Positions 27,627-53,006 of a DNA stretch of 64,000 nt are shown piece after piece. Under the pieces are notes generated by a model. The model was not told where the DNA came from, did not search any database, and saw only the letters and a program-made list of their open reading frames with translations. A program made the translations under genes and the position numbers. Every line of letters begins with the position of its first letter. The first letter of the stretch is position 1. Where the stretch lies: contig OU452224.1 in NCBI GenBank assembly GCA_911728455.2, positions 6,948,501 to 7,012,500 on the forward strand, read 5' to 3'. Origin of the DNA: Marthasterias glacialis. Taxonomy: Eukaryota; Echinodermata; Asteroidea; Forcipulatida; Asteriidae.

Positions 27627-30600
27627 CTTTGCGAAAAAACTCACAGCAGACTGTACAACTATGTACAATCTATTTGGTTTGTTTACCCCTGTAGTTTGGT
27701 GCTCTGGCCCAAAAAAGAAGAAGATTGAAACCAAGAGGTAGGAGGTGTAACCTGTGAAAATATTTCAACGGCAAACCTGATCTTCTAAACCTTCAATGCA
27801 GGAAACCCGACTTTTAAATTATTCACAAACATCTTGGACAGAGTCGAGTATTGGTTTCGCGCGAGTCCCTTGTGGAATCCATTACGATTGAGTCATCCAG
27901 CCCTTACGTAGTCTCCTTACAAGGCTCCGTTATACCAGTAATCACGAATGTGTTTCTTGCATTTGTTACCATTCCGTGCGTGCGCACGGTTTAGCCTGAC
28001 TTATCACGGCCGGGATGCGTTTTGGCTCGAATCGGAACGTGAGGAAACCCCCTAAACTTCTGTCATCCCTGCACTGTGCGCCGGTGAGTACCGGTTTCAA
28101 TATGTACATTGTTTTGATTACGGATACGTAATGACTTGTACACTATCTCACAGGCGTGTAAGGAACTTCCACTATAGTCACGTCTGTTGTTCCTCGCAGA
28201 AGTGAGCGCGAACTGAGATAACGTTGTCGGTCACAGACCGCCGTATAACGGCCACGAAGCACGGACCCCCGTACACAGGTGAACTTTTTCCCTCCCCCTT
28301 CCCCTTGTTTCTCTCGGCTGTGCCATTTTAACGGATTTGGTGGCCTGGGTTGATGAACAAACGAATGTCTTGCGTGGACACGACGGAAGGGTCCCCTTAA
28401 CTTCGTCAAATGTGTCCGGGGCACGTTCGGTGATGGGGTGTCAGAGGTAGATTGCTACACTTGTTATAAACTGAATAATCTGAAACCGTGCGATGTCATG
28501 CGTACTTTTTCCCCCCCGACAGAGTGCAGTTTTCATTTAGTTGCGACACTGTTCATTCAATCCGGTCATTGTTAACGGCTAGTATTTCTTCACGTCGCGC
28601 ATGGTGTAGTTCCGGTAAGCAGTATATACTTGCGTGTTGACGTACGATCCCAACAAACCATAATAACTAGGCACTAAAATGTTTTCTTTTGTTCGTGTGA
28701 ATAAGAATAATTTAGTCGTTTCGGGTGTGCTATTTACAAACCCCCTTCAAACTAATTGAAGTATGTTTTACATCATGTTTTTAATCTTTGTCAAGCAACA
28801 ATAATTATGATAGAGTATTATTGCTTTCTTGGAATTGAAATCGTTGATAAAGTGTTACTTGTGCTTTAGTTTTGTTCTGTAAAGGAATACGTTTGTTAGG
28901 GTGAAAACACACACTCTCTCTCTCCATGCTTATGCTGTGTCAATTCAATGATTGAAAACATTGAACCAGTTCGTATTAATCTTTTCAATCATAATGTTTT
29001 TGCAATTACGCAAATTGTGTAAGTTTCAAGTTTAAATAATTAAACAGAATCTTGCCAAAAGAAATGAACTTTCTCTTTAAAGATGCTATGCCCGTGTTTG
29101 AATGATATAACTAAAACAATTAATTTCCACATACGAACGAATTTAGAAAGGTTACATGTTTGTGTGACCTATCAAACAAAATTGATATCTGACGCTGTGA
29201 ACTGTATATACACGAACAGTTATTTGAACGGGGTTCGCTCCTGGCGGCCAATCAGAAGAACAAGCAAGTTAATGAATATTCATAACAAATGTGACCTCTT
29301 CGAGCTGTGAACAGGTTGGCCACGCCGCTACACCCCCTCACTCGGCGTTTGTGTAACTTTCACGTTCATAGGCCGTGCTTGGAGGTGGGCATTTGGACCT
29401 TAAGTAACATATCGTATTATAACCATCAAACTTGTCAAACAAATATTAGAAATTCGGTCCAAAACTTACTATGAACGGCGAAAGGGTCAGGTCAAAGACG
29501 CTGATGTCCGGAAACTGGGCGAACTTTCGCCGAGAATCCATTTACTTTTATTCTAAAAAAAAAACAGAGAGAGAATTGTACCACGTTGTCATTGGTCCCA
29601 GCTGTTGTTAACTATTGTTAACGGATTTTTTTCGTTAAAGGTAGCAAATGAAAAGCTAATAACTTTTTCAACTCCGTAAATTTGGCAATTTAACAATTGA
29701 GTCAATTTTCTACTGTCAAGGCGGCCTAAAAGCAGGCTATGCATCTTTAATATAAAGATCTACATCTTATAGTTTCACACACAAGATTCTACAACTTTTT
29801 TTTAGCCTCAATGCAACAGATTCTTGTATCGAGCACCCATATCACGTCTCAGCCTCGTACTCAGGGGGGATAGGTGACAAATTCACTAACAACTTCACAC
29901 TCCTTCGGACCCGCAGGGCACGATGCGCGCCTGACAGCACTACATCAAATTTGAGTCCACCGAACAATGGCGCCTTTTTTCCAGGTTGCGTGCTTTGGAT
30001 TCAGATTGCAGATTGCCCCGTTCCCCGAACACATTTCGGCCCTTATTTTACTTTACAAGAATCAAATTGGTTGAAAATTGCATTCATTGAAGGAAAAAAG
30101 GGTGAACTTGTGACCTCCGTAATTTTCTCAAACATCAAGCAGGGACATTGGGGCGGGGATTCGGCGTCGGGCTTCGGGAGAAAAGCTTGCGGAGGGGGGC
30201 AGGGAAAACGCGGTCTTTTCTTATCCGAACTGCAGGCGGTTTTGAATAACATGGAAAAACACAAAGGGAATCCGTAGGGTACACAAACGGGGGGCGGCAG
30301 GAGATACCCGAACCGGGTCGGGACAGCCTGGACCGGACCGGCCCTGAATGGTGCTTTGATGAGAATTCAAAAGCATTCTGTGGTTTGCCGTTCCTAAGAT
30401 CGTGTTTGTGTATTTATATCACATCTTAAAAAGTGACTATCAGCAAGTATAGGGAAGTTTTGGTTCCCCTTTCAACCAATTTGTGTGTTCCGATCGGACG
30501 CCATTAAAACACGCGCCAACATATGTATTGTTCACACGGTCGTTTTAGTCTTATAACATTTATAAAATGTTTTTTTTATTGTCGATAACAACAAGCATTA

Positions 30601-31199
30601 TTTGCATGTAGAGGCGATAATAAAAAAATTCAAAATCAACGGTTGAAAGCCAACTTGAGGAGCACCAAGATTGGCAATAAAATTATCTTGTGGACTTATT
30701 TTATGGAATAAATCGACTTCTCGTGATAGTTCATCTCGCCAATGAGACTTTACCGAACCTAATACTTGCCGTGATTGTTTATATCGCACAGAAGAATTAC
30801 TGAAATCAGAGCCCCATACATATTTTGTACACAACCAGTAAACAGTATTCTTTTGCCAGATATGTTGTCAAACAAGCTTAATAGCAATATTATTAATAAA
30901 TATGTTTTTGTGTTTCCATAGCCCAAGGGTATGTACTTCTTCAAATATATGAATTTGTAAAAGGGGAGGTCAATTAAAAAGTGAGAGTTGTTAGTTATGT
31001 ATTGGTCATCAATGATAAAAATGCTGAAAATGAAAGAAAAATAAGCCCGTCAAACAGTTCATTGAACGTAATGACGGGACCTCTGAGTAGAGAAGCATTC
31101 TAATTCAACTCGACAGTATAATGATCCCGTTCATGGTGTTGGAAATCCTCTAACTGGAACAGACGGTTTACAATATTTGGAAATGCTTTCGGTTTAGAT

Positions 31200-31480
31200 T
31201 GTGACTGGCAGCCGTCATCGCCAAGCCCCCCAGCGCCGGATTAAAATTTCCATCTCCGTCATTTTCCATAACTGCCCCTGTCGAATGCAGCCAGCCATGT
31301 GTTTGAAACCTGATTTCTTCTTTTCTGATGTTCTGGCGTTGCCGGTCGAAATGGAATCATCGGTAATCGCCTGAAGACGCAACGAAATCCCTCGCCAGAC
31401 CTCATTTGGGGGGCTCAGGCAGATTCGACTCGACGTGATCTAAACGGACCACGTTATCCCATTGCTAGCATCATTAGAGA
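31200..31480. promoter_or_regulatory. candidate cis-regulatory block
   Basis: Mixed-composition DNA with GGATTAAAATTTCC, CATTTTCCATAAC and CCAGCCATGTGTTTG, without repeats or plausible ORF. It stands out from the AT-rich flanks. Function is inferred from texture only. Confidence 0.2.
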
Positions 31481-31779
31481 GAACCACAGGTTCCCGACCT
31501 CGGTATAAGTTGACGCATGTTGAAGGGAAAACGCGCGATTAAAAAGTTTGTTCAAATTGGTATAGCAATTCATGTGATTGAGTTTCTATGCAAGTTGTAT
31601 CTACAGTTACAGCCAAGTTTCCCCACACGCAGCAGTCCCGAAAGCGTGAAGTCAAATGTAGCTGATGTCGTGTCAAGGGACCATTTTTCGCCGGTAACCC
31701 GAGCCAAATCCTCAATCAAATTCAATCAAATTAATTTGGTTTGCGCGGCTCGTATACGATGTCGGGATCATTAGGTGAC

Positions 31780-32060
31780 GAGCCTGTTGTGCGAGTCTTC
31801 CAGCACGGAAAGAGGGGTTCGACCCTCCTCTAAACGCGGGTTAACAGCGGGCCCCGGCGATCACCGATTGTTGCCATGTTTGGTCTGACGGCACGAACTG
31901 GCGTAACCGGAACGGGTCGCTCCCCTCGCGGGCAGATGAAGCACAGGAGCCCGTTAAACCCTCCCCGGGACCGGCTGCTTTTATTACGCTGGCATCCAGT
32001 CGCGTTTAAACATGAAGTTCCATGAGCTCTCTTCATTATCCGCACCCTCATACATGCGAC
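31780..32060. other. GC-rich island of unknown role
   Basis: CpG-rich block containing GAGGGGTTCGACCCTC at about 31811-31826, which folds like a tRNA T-arm, but with no A-box or acceptor stem nearby. Both strands carry short open frames without resemblance. Confidence 0.3.
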
Positions 32061-32710
32061 GTAACCGGATACCCTATTTCGCTAAACGTACTCGACAACT
32101 CTGTCAGTTTTCACACAGCAAAGTCGTGTCGGAAGTATTGGGTATAAATACAGACTGTCCCTAGGTGAATATACGGCAACACTCTTCACTGATAGGCTAC
32201 GTGATGTATTAGTTGTTGATCTCCAAATATCCTATACATTAATATGATTAGAGTGGACACTTTTGCCCTTTTTCACGCTCCCCTGGGAGGGGTGAATGAT
32301 CCACCGAACAAGTTCCAACATGGTGCACGACACGCATTACACATGTTCATTTTACGTAATGCGTATTTATTGGGACACCGTACACCTCAAATCCATCCAG
32401 TCTTGTTAGATCCAACACTTTTTCGCCCCCTCTTTCAGATGGGTGCCTATTTCCTTGATTAGATTTTTTTTTTCTTAAACGAATGTTTTTGGGAGATGTG
32501 TGGAAGAGTTAACTGCACTTTAGACACAACATCAATGAAATGTTTGTTATTTAGACAGCTATAACCATTTGGTTGTACGCTACAGCTGTGACATTTTTTA
32601 AGTTTGCTGTAAATTTGTGTACTTTGTCTCGACCCTTGTCTTTGTTTGTTTTGTTTACTTTTGTTTTGGGCGCAGTGAATAGTTTGTCTAGATACCATCG
32701 CTATACAAGT

Positions 32711-32712
<2 letters not shown>

Positions 32713-32755
<43 letters not shown>

Positions 32756-32772
32756 TTATTGTTATTATTTTT
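32713..32772. repeat. (ATT)n microsatellite
   Basis: About twenty trinucleotide copies with a few T-rich interruptions. Confidence 0.95.
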
Positions 32773-35668
32773 GCTAAAGAACCTCGGTGTCTTCGAGTTG
32801 AAGAAACAACACATGTCAATTTCTAGAATTAGTTTGCATTCATAACAATCAAAACGAACTTTAACATCCTAATCAGAAAATTCAAAGTACTTGTGTATTA
32901 GCCCTGTCTCTTTGTGAATATGTTTTAGTTTATTTGGGCAAGGTCGTTGTATTCAACCTTTTGGTATTGAAACTATACAATTTGCTCATGTTACCCCACA
33001 CTAGTGTTCGATATCACACGGGCAATTACTCATTGACCTTTTAACATTCAGCTACTGATGGTGTCTTGCTGTCTGTGTGCTATAGCGAGAGTGACTAATG
33101 GTTCTTACCATGGTACCAGAACGGGACCAGATCATGACCTTCTAGCCTCGGTTTGGATCCAATGAGATTGAATGGGAGATAAACCAGGTGGCTGCACCGT
33201 GGTAAAGACTCTTTAGACGACAGATTGTACCGCGGATGTTCGAATTGTCGCTCTTATTAACGAGCAAATGAATTATGTACATTTTTTTCAGTTATAGTTT
33301 ACATCAATTTTAAATGAAATCACTTAAACTTAAACTTCATATAGTCACATCCCGGGAAACTTCATCAAGCATTGTCCTGATTATCCAGAACCACTGTTTT
33401 TTCCACACCCTATTAATAACAGTTGGCACTTATCTGGTTTTTTGTTATCTCCAGAGATTATCGCAATATACACTCGCTTTTTCACTAGCTGGAAGTACCC
33501 ACTCCTCACCCAGACGCGCTAAAGATTGAAGTACTTATACCATCCAAACCTCGTTAAGGAGAGTTTAATTTTGATTAATTCAAAAGTCAGACATATTAAT
33601 AGCGTGTCTTTGGGTTACCCATTGCATCAAGTTCAGATATTAAGTGGTACCTATGCTTATTAATACAATCAGAGTTAATGAGTGCTTTGCTCGTCGTCAG
33701 GGGAGCAAAAAAGAGATCGCCGATGCACGGTGCTGGGTCGACACTACGACTGTCATATGTCACGGACTGTAATTTCGCCCGTTCATTAATCAACGCCATT
33801 TGCCTCTTCAGCGTCATCAATATTGCATGATGACTGATAATAGTCTCCGTGCCGGTGTCTCTTCTTGCTGGATGAGGAAATGTGTCGAAATACACACAGA
33901 TGCTATCAAATAAATGTAAATAGGATTGTTTCGTAGGATCTTACAAACAGTGTAATGGACACAGTTACACTGTAGGCATCAGTACGATCTTCACGTTTGT
34001 GTTTTGCGCGAAGTTTTAATGTAGTTTTTTTCCTTGCCATGTAACTAGTGGTTTCTTATGTGAGTTGAATCTATGGATAGTGTCCAGCTTGCATGAAGAC
34101 TGATGATGAAGCTTCATTTAAAATGTGGTGCACTCTTGTGGGGAATTCGCCCCACTCAAGGATCCACGCAACGCGATTTTGATGAATTCACCCTATTGCT
34201 GATCACGTACACGTCCTGCGCCAGTGGCTCGCGCGATGCGGAAAAAGTCTCTTGCGACTACCGAATCCTAAAGAAGAGTTGTAGTCACTCCAATAATGAC
34301 GTCTTGGCCTGTCTCTTTGATTATTTCCGATTGGTGGGATCATGGTGGAATCTAGTGGGGGGTTTCGTGGGATATTGAACTGACCTTTAAGACGCTGGTT
34401 TGGTGTCCTCCAAAAGGTGGGAGACATTGGTGGTTTTTCTTTGCGGTGTCACACAGTTTCAAAGGCTTGGATAGAAATGTAAATAATCGAAAGTACCCAT
34501 GATTCAAAACGTATGTAGGCATTTTGGAAGGTAAATCAACTCAGCATTGGGCTAAGCACAGATGTCACAGATCCTTGTTACTTTTATATTGAATTCAATT
34601 TAACGTGAAGGCTACATTTTTTTTTTTATAAAAGTAAATTCGAAAAGAAATATGAAAAAGAAAAAACCAATGTAACTATGGCGAGGGTGGGTGTCTTCAC
34701 TGCTGGGTAAAAACTCACCCAACTGTATAGAGTAACCTACCTGGCAACTTGTGCGCCCATTTGGTTGCCGGTGCTGCATACTCCAAAGGACTTAAGATGG
34801 TTTCAGGAATGCCTAAGGCCCAGTGAACAGGGGATAATCATCTTTAAAGGCGCTTTGGGGGCTTGCTTGGATTGAAAAAAAAGAGCATAATACACATTCC
34901 TAAAGAAGGCATTGACTTCGGTAGGAAAATGGATCCAAAGTCGAAACAAGATGTTGCAAAATTACATCAGACGTAACTGTTAATTTATGTTTTGAAAGAC
35001 GGAGAAAATAATCGATATACCAATTACTAGTCGAACCTGCTAAGAACCTTTAGTATCTAAATGACATTTACATGCTTTAGTACTGACTAGAAATCGACAC
35101 TTCTCAACATTGCGTGAAGTCCTGGTCAAGGCCTCAAACGACACGGAATTATTAAGACCTGCAGTCGGATAAAGTTCGGAACAACTGTCAAATGAAATGA
35201 AATGTTTCAAACAATTATGACATAAAGACGATCCTAATGGTTATGACCTTCTTTGCTAAGTTGGTTGTTTGATGTATTGATTTATTCAATGTTCAAGTTG
35301 TCGATTTAAATCATTTCATTTCAACATCAGTGTATATACATAATGTTTGGAGAGAGTACATTAAAAGAAAAATAATAATTGGGAAAATCGAATTTGGAAA
35401 ATACAGAAGAGCAACTTAGACATGCGGGGCAGAGGGGGTTGGGGTGGGATTGTTAAATCGAGCATCGTCTACAAAAGTTTTATGCTGACTCTAACAATGC
35501 TAAATGCTCCTTTAAACGTAAAGGGTTGATAGTCATGATCGATAGCTTGTCATAAATTAATTGAAAGTATGCGCCTTTTCACAATTGGACTGGCACCTGA
35601 GGTGCGGAATGACGAATGCGAAGTGCATTCGTTGATTGTTAAGTAGGGTAGGCATTCGCGTTATGCAA

Positions 35669-35889
35669 CCGTGGCGTGTTGCAGAGTGGTGGAGGGCGGC
35701 CGGATCAAGCCACGTACATCCCTGCGGCCAGCTCACGGACTCCGTGGCGTGGTTTTGAACTGTAGACCCCGTGGTTCCAATCCCCCAATGAGCTGTTAGG
35801 GTATTTTCCATCTTTGAGCAAGACGCTCAGATGATATGTAAACCTTTGATATTAAAATAATAATAATAATAATAAATAAATAAATAAAA
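35669..35889 (+). mobile_element. tRNA-derived SINE-like copy with (TAA)n tail (family B)
   Basis: An A-box-like GCAGAGTGGTGG near 35681 and a B-box-like GGTTCCAATCC near 35773 are followed by TCTTTGAGCAAGACGCTCAG. That motif resembles the GGGCAAG-CACTTAACC-type body of many animal SINEs. The copy ends in a TAA/TAAA tail at 35854-35889. The A-B distance is long, so the head is probably rearranged or diverged. Confidence 0.5.
35854..35889. repeat. (TAA)n/(TAAA)n microsatellite
   Basis: AAT trinucleotides passing into AAAT tetranucleotides; most likely the tail of the SINE to its left. Confidence 0.9.
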
Positions 35890-37431
35890 CTCCTTGAACT
35901 TTAATTTGAGTTGACATCACAAAAATGAGGTCAACTAATTTAATTGTTGACTGCTTAATATTGTAGGTTAAACATAACATAATGAAGAGCCGTAACTGTC
36001 AAAACTGTTTGAAGTTTTAATTATAGACATTAACCGTTTTAAGCACATGGTCTTGTAGTTTTGTAATCATCCAAAACCTCCAGGATGATCGAACATTAAA
36101 ACAAGTCACCAGACCCATTTCGCGCCCCATACTCACATCGCGCCTTAAGTTGCATTGTCATGTCTACATCACACATCAATTTCTGAAAATCCACCTTTCA
36201 AAAAAAAAAAAAAAGCAGCCGTACACGGTAGCCGTTCACCTGAGCCTGGACACAAACACAGAATCATCTCAAATTTGAACACCTGTGGCCCGAGGAGTTG
36301 CGTAAAGGTAAACCCAGATCCATTGGTTATGCAGATCTTAGCGTGGGTAAACTACGGGGGTGTCAGTTGGCAAACATTATGAGCATTCTCTTCCCTAACT
36401 TGTCCAGTATGCCGAAGAGACGTGTTGGGTCGGGGTAAAGGGCAATCATGCTACCGGGTACTGGCTGTATTTTTCCCCCTGTGCCTCTTTTGATCTGGCG
36501 ATTGCATGAATGGTAGACACACACTATACAGAGTATATTGTGTTGTGCTGTTCATGTTGTTACTGGCAGATGGTCGAGTTTATCACACAATTAAGATCAA
36601 TGACAGTGGGGTAAGGAATGGAGGAATGGAGTTAATACACATAGAAATGTATACAACATCTTAATAATACAGACAACCTATATATAATAATTTATGACGT
36701 GCAGCAGTAAATATTATTATTTGTGATTTATCAGGATAAAAATATCAGAAATACATCAAAGTCATGTAGGCCGAAAATACAAAATCGTTTAACCACTACA
36801 TTGCATTGTTTGATACCAGTTATATCATATTTTTCGTTCTCGTATAAATCATCCGCGTGTTATTTCAATTAAAAAAAAAGAAGTTTTACACACTTCCCAA
36901 ACAAACACAAACATGCACACTAATCTTAAAAAAACGAAGGATTTTACAAAGGATGAAAAGGTAATTAATACACGTACTTTTTTTCATCGGTAAAGCATGT
37001 GTAGAAGTTTGCTTCAGAGTGGTAAAAAAGAAAGAAAAAACAAACAAACAAAAGAAAAGCGATCATTTCGAAGTCTATAACTATTTATGTATCGCTAAAC
37101 CGTTGTTGGGCATCCTGTTCAATGAGATGTGGACAAGGAATACACAGTGCTTCTTGTAAAACGTAGCGATATTTCACCCATCCAGAATGTGTGCCTGTAA
37201 ACCCTTGGAATTATATTCAATTAGGAAGAAGTTTTACTGCCAAAAAATAATTTCATGATGATCCATGTCTTTCGACCACCTTTCTCGCTTTATTGAATAA
37301 CCCATGGTTTTCACCAGCGCACTCTCCGAGCGAGGCTGGAGATTGCTGTATTAATTTGTCCAGTCGATGCTCAGGCACACCATTTTTCACTCACAGCTGA
37401 AGGGGTAAAGGGTAATGCGAGCCCCCCATAC

Positions 37432-37594
37432 CCAAACTTCATTGGGGGACTACTTTGGAACGCTAGGTGGCAGCAGACACATCAGGTAAATTGTTTACGT
37501 AGTTCTGAGCTTGCGCACATTTCCGATAACAATGGAATTTTACCAGGTGAGTCTGCTGCCACATACGTCCCAAGAAGTCTCCCATTTTCCTTGG
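37432..37594. mobile_element. foldback element with CTCF-like motif, copy 1
   Basis: The inverted arms are about 48 bp. The left arm has GGGGGACTACTTTGGAACGC followed by TAGGTGGCAGCAGAC. The right arm, reversed, has GGGAGACTTCTTGGGACG followed by TATGTGGCAGCAGAC. It shares its termini and GGCAGCAGAC arms with 39634-39787. The segment 37460-37473 matches 12 of 14 positions of the vertebrate CTCF core consensus. Confidence 0.7.
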
Positions 37595-39633
37595 AAATGT
37601 TCTTGGTTTTGTTTTATCAAAGTCAAACCCGCTAAAATAATACTTGGATTTCCGGGACAAGATGAGATTTTTTCATCACTTCTCGCAAGTTTTAACCAAG
37701 GTGTGGGTCAAGTTTCAATCAAACGCTCAACAGAACCTCCCCTCCATAATGCATTTATTTGCGACTAGAAAAGTCAGTTGATGGCCACTCATGAGTAATA
37801 AATATAACAACATGTGGTCTGGTGACTTGTTCATGCTAGGCTTGACTTTACTGTACTTATTAGCATACTTATTTGCGTAACTATTAAATATGGCGCCGGG
37901 TATTGGGATGCTTCGGTTTACAGTGGTCATTGTACGAAACCTCAGCTCCGGCTTCTAGGCGGACGGAGCCTAAGCCAGGACCAAAGCTGAAGCCACTGTG
38001 ACTTGAATAGAAGAAGAACAAAATGGCTGCACGGTCCATTATGCAGAGAAGATCTAGAACTCTGATTGTTCAAAAAATATATGGTTGAGGATCCAATTGA
38101 ACTTTTAGGAGAGAATACCAAAAACACAACAACAGTTGGAAGACTTCGCAACACGTGTCCCTTCAACCCCATTCAAACAAAATAGTTGATTAGTGCTGGC
38201 TGCCAAATTAATATCCACTCCTCATTTTCAGTGTTGGTCTTATTCTTTCAGCGATATTGCTCCCGGACCCCTGGTAAACAGTACCTTCAAATTATGACGA
38301 AGTACCGTAGATTGTTCCAAGACGCTAAAACACACACGCACGCACACCATGAAACCTGGGTTTCCTCTGCCGTGCGCCGCGGCTGTAGACTTTGCATCGC
38401 GCCGCTGTGATGTTTCGCCCTCTCGCACGGGAACAAACTCATTCAGTTCTAGCCGGACAAAGACCGCCCCATTCAGGAGAATTCCTGTTAATTTTACAGC
38501 AGGAAGCAGGCCCGAGACGCTTGTGTACATTTTTGAAATTGTTTTGAGCTGGAGGAGCCGACAGTGTTTTTTCCTGGGCTTTCCGCCCGTCTTGAGTTGA
38601 CACATTGGGAGTTGTCTCGATAGGGGAAGTGTGAGGAACGGTTCGTGCTTGGCTACTTCCGTAAAAGGAGTCCGAGCCACAATTATCCCAGGCGATTCTA
38701 CTATGTGGTGTATCGGTTCATTTCACCAGTTGCTTAGTAACTCCTGTTATTTTTTTTTTATTTTTTTTTTTTTTTGCGCCTGGGGGCATCCATCATTTTT
38801 GTATTCCCATCTCTGGATGTTCGAGTGAGAGGAGTTGGAGGAACGGAAAAAAGGGTTATTCCAATTAAACTTGAAATGCTGTTTGTCAACTCTGCCCGAC
38901 CAAGCCCTTCATTCAATCAGTAAATTCGAATAATTGTTATTACGTCATAGGCATAACTTGTTAAGAAAAATCGTTTTTTGTAGATTTCAAGTCAATTCCT
39001 AAGAAATGAACGGGCAAATATTTATGAATGTGTAGAACCTATCCACCACGCTGTTAAATTGTAACCCAGAATGTATCAAGAATATTGTTCAAATTTAAGT
39101 TTATTCACCAAACTAATTTATTCTTCGGTCAGGCAAAAGTGGTGCGGATGGCCTTTTGGCTTTAACCGCAACGCTGTTGTCAAATGCAACTGCAGTGGTA
39201 TAGCCGACAACGAATCCCGTCGTGTCAAACAAGCCGGAGTTTGTTTTCAAATGAGAACGAGCGCAGGGCAATTTTTGCATGGGTACGCCCCTGTGTGTGT
39301 GGGAGTGCAAGTACGAGTTCCAGTATACGCTATGAGTACAGATGCAAAACACTACTCGAAAGTATGCGACTACATAGTATAACTCTGGTACAATGTCCTG
39401 ACTTATTTCTACACTGCGACAACTGGGGTGTTCAATTGAATACCCCTGGTATGTGGCAACACCAACATGGTGTTAGTTATCCCCCATTGCTTTATTGTTG
39501 GTAAAATTAACACTATAGCCGGTGTTATCATGTATAGATACCAAGAGAATCAATTTAACACTCAAGTATTTGAGGTGTACAAGTGTAATTATTTTCGGTC
39601 CACTTTTCCCGGTTTATTTCGGTTTCTTGTTAG

Positions 39634-39787
39634 CCCAATGGGAGGCTTTGGAACGACAGGCGGCAGCAGACTTACCAAATAAATCGTCATTGTTAACTGA
39701 GTTATGAATTCATTGGCACATTTCTGAGCACAATTGAAATACCTGGTAAGTCTGCCGCCACCTAGCGTCCTCAAAAGTCTCCCAATC
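39634..39787. mobile_element. foldback element with CTCF-like motif, copy 2
   Basis: The left arm CCAATGGGAGGCTTTGGAAC leads to GGCGGCAGCAGACTTACC. The right arm GGTAAGTCTGCCGCCACCTA leads to GTCTCCCAAT. The minus-strand segment 39755-39768 reads ACGCTAGGTGGCGG, again 12 of 14 against the CTCF core. The ends resemble those of 37432-37594 and 50265-50588. Confidence 0.7.
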
Positions 39788-40972
39788 TCTGCTGCAGTGG
39801 GTCCCCTAATGGACACGGAATCGGTTTCCTTTGATTTTTTTTTAACCGGATTCAAATAATAGTTTGAATCACTTTGACTCAAATAACACGACATCATGCT
39901 GACTTCAGACTACCGGGTCAAATAAAAAAAAGGCATCTACTAACCCTTTCCCAGATCAAATGATTTTACCGATTGTCCACGTTTCTAAAAGAAAATGCAC
40001 GCCCATCTTCGACAAGAAAATGTTCCCTGCGTGACACATGCAATCTATGAGTCTTCAACCGTTTATTAGGTCACACTATACAAACTGTAATGACTACCAA
40101 TTCTTCTAAATACCCTCACATTATTACAAAGTCACGCAATGAAACGAGTTTAGTGATGCAATTTCTGTCGCACGCCGTCGTGTCTGCCTTCTGTCGAGAG
40201 TTTAAAAATACTATTATGTCTGATTTGGAGATATTATTATTTTCTGTCCCAGTGTGTAGACACTATAACGATGGTCTTGTGCGCAAATTAAATATACATC
40301 ATCTGTACGTACGGATAAGCACGGTTCAGTTCAGAAATACAAACACCCACCACTCACAAGAGACTATTGCAAATCCGCCAGATTTTTTTAATGTTTTTTT
40401 TTTCTTTCTGGAGGTCCAGATTTTTTTGGGCGATACACTTTGCATGGTCAGTCCCTACCTTTTAATGAAGCGTGCTAGATCAGTCAACAAAGACACGGAT
40501 TGAAACCGAATGAAAAGTAAACATTAATATCGATTCGAGAAAGCCCGTTTCGTGAATCTAAATTTAATCTGCTTTTGGCGTAATTTAGTCTGTCGTTTTG
40601 AACCAATATTAAAACGTCAACACACTGGGTATGTACACCTGTGAAGTGCGCACACAGAGTCTATCCGCGTCGTGCAAGCGTTTTCTAACCGATGTAATTT
40701 TCTGCTTCGATTGAAGGCAGATTTTTTGATCGCTTACAAACTTTGTTATTGTAAAGTTATTGTAAAAGTAACAGATTGTGGTCTGCAGGCTGTGTAGCCG
40801 AAAGCAATGCAAACAATGGGGGACAATCAATAAAGTCATCTTTTGTTATGCAAAAAGGGGTCTATCTTTTAGAGTTTTTATGGCTTTAACTGATAGCAAT
40901 CCTTCCAAGTTTTGCAAAACAGCGCAAAATTATCTTTAATTCACGTTGTCATGTTTTTATCTGATTGTGTAG

Positions 40973-53006
<12,034 letters not shown>

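Larger units (their letters stand above)
22041..31199. other. noncoding stretch with scattered complex blocks
   Basis: No exon recognised. It includes an imperfect hairpin at 22615-22656 (CATCGAGC with GCTCGATG), a mixed block at 23285-23600, a foldback at 24432-24492, an AATTAAT/AAATATAT-rich block at 25080-25210, a SINE at 27360-27626, a CpG-rich block at about 27990-28450 and a GC-rich block at 29940-30350 with ORFs that resemble nothing. Confidence 0.5.
32061..40972. other. noncoding stretch directly upstream of the first visible sim exon
   Basis: No coding exon recognised. It contains microsatellites, a SINE at 35669-35889, two related foldbacks at 37432-37594 and 39634-39787, and degenerate GGTGTT/AACACC inverted motifs at about 39427-39575. 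A motif-dense block at 33590-33900 has repeated TTAAT and ATCA cores. A GC-richer block at 38340-38720 is open on both strands without family resemblance. Confidence 0.5.

Noticed and set aside
31811..31826. T-arm-like GAGGGGTTCGACCCTC as part of a tRNA
   Set aside because: No A-box, anticodon arm or acceptor stem in the expected positions.
38240..38680. 146-codon open frame on the minus strand
   Set aside because: Opposite-strand frame also open; no family likeness; kept only as part of a GC-richer noncoding block.
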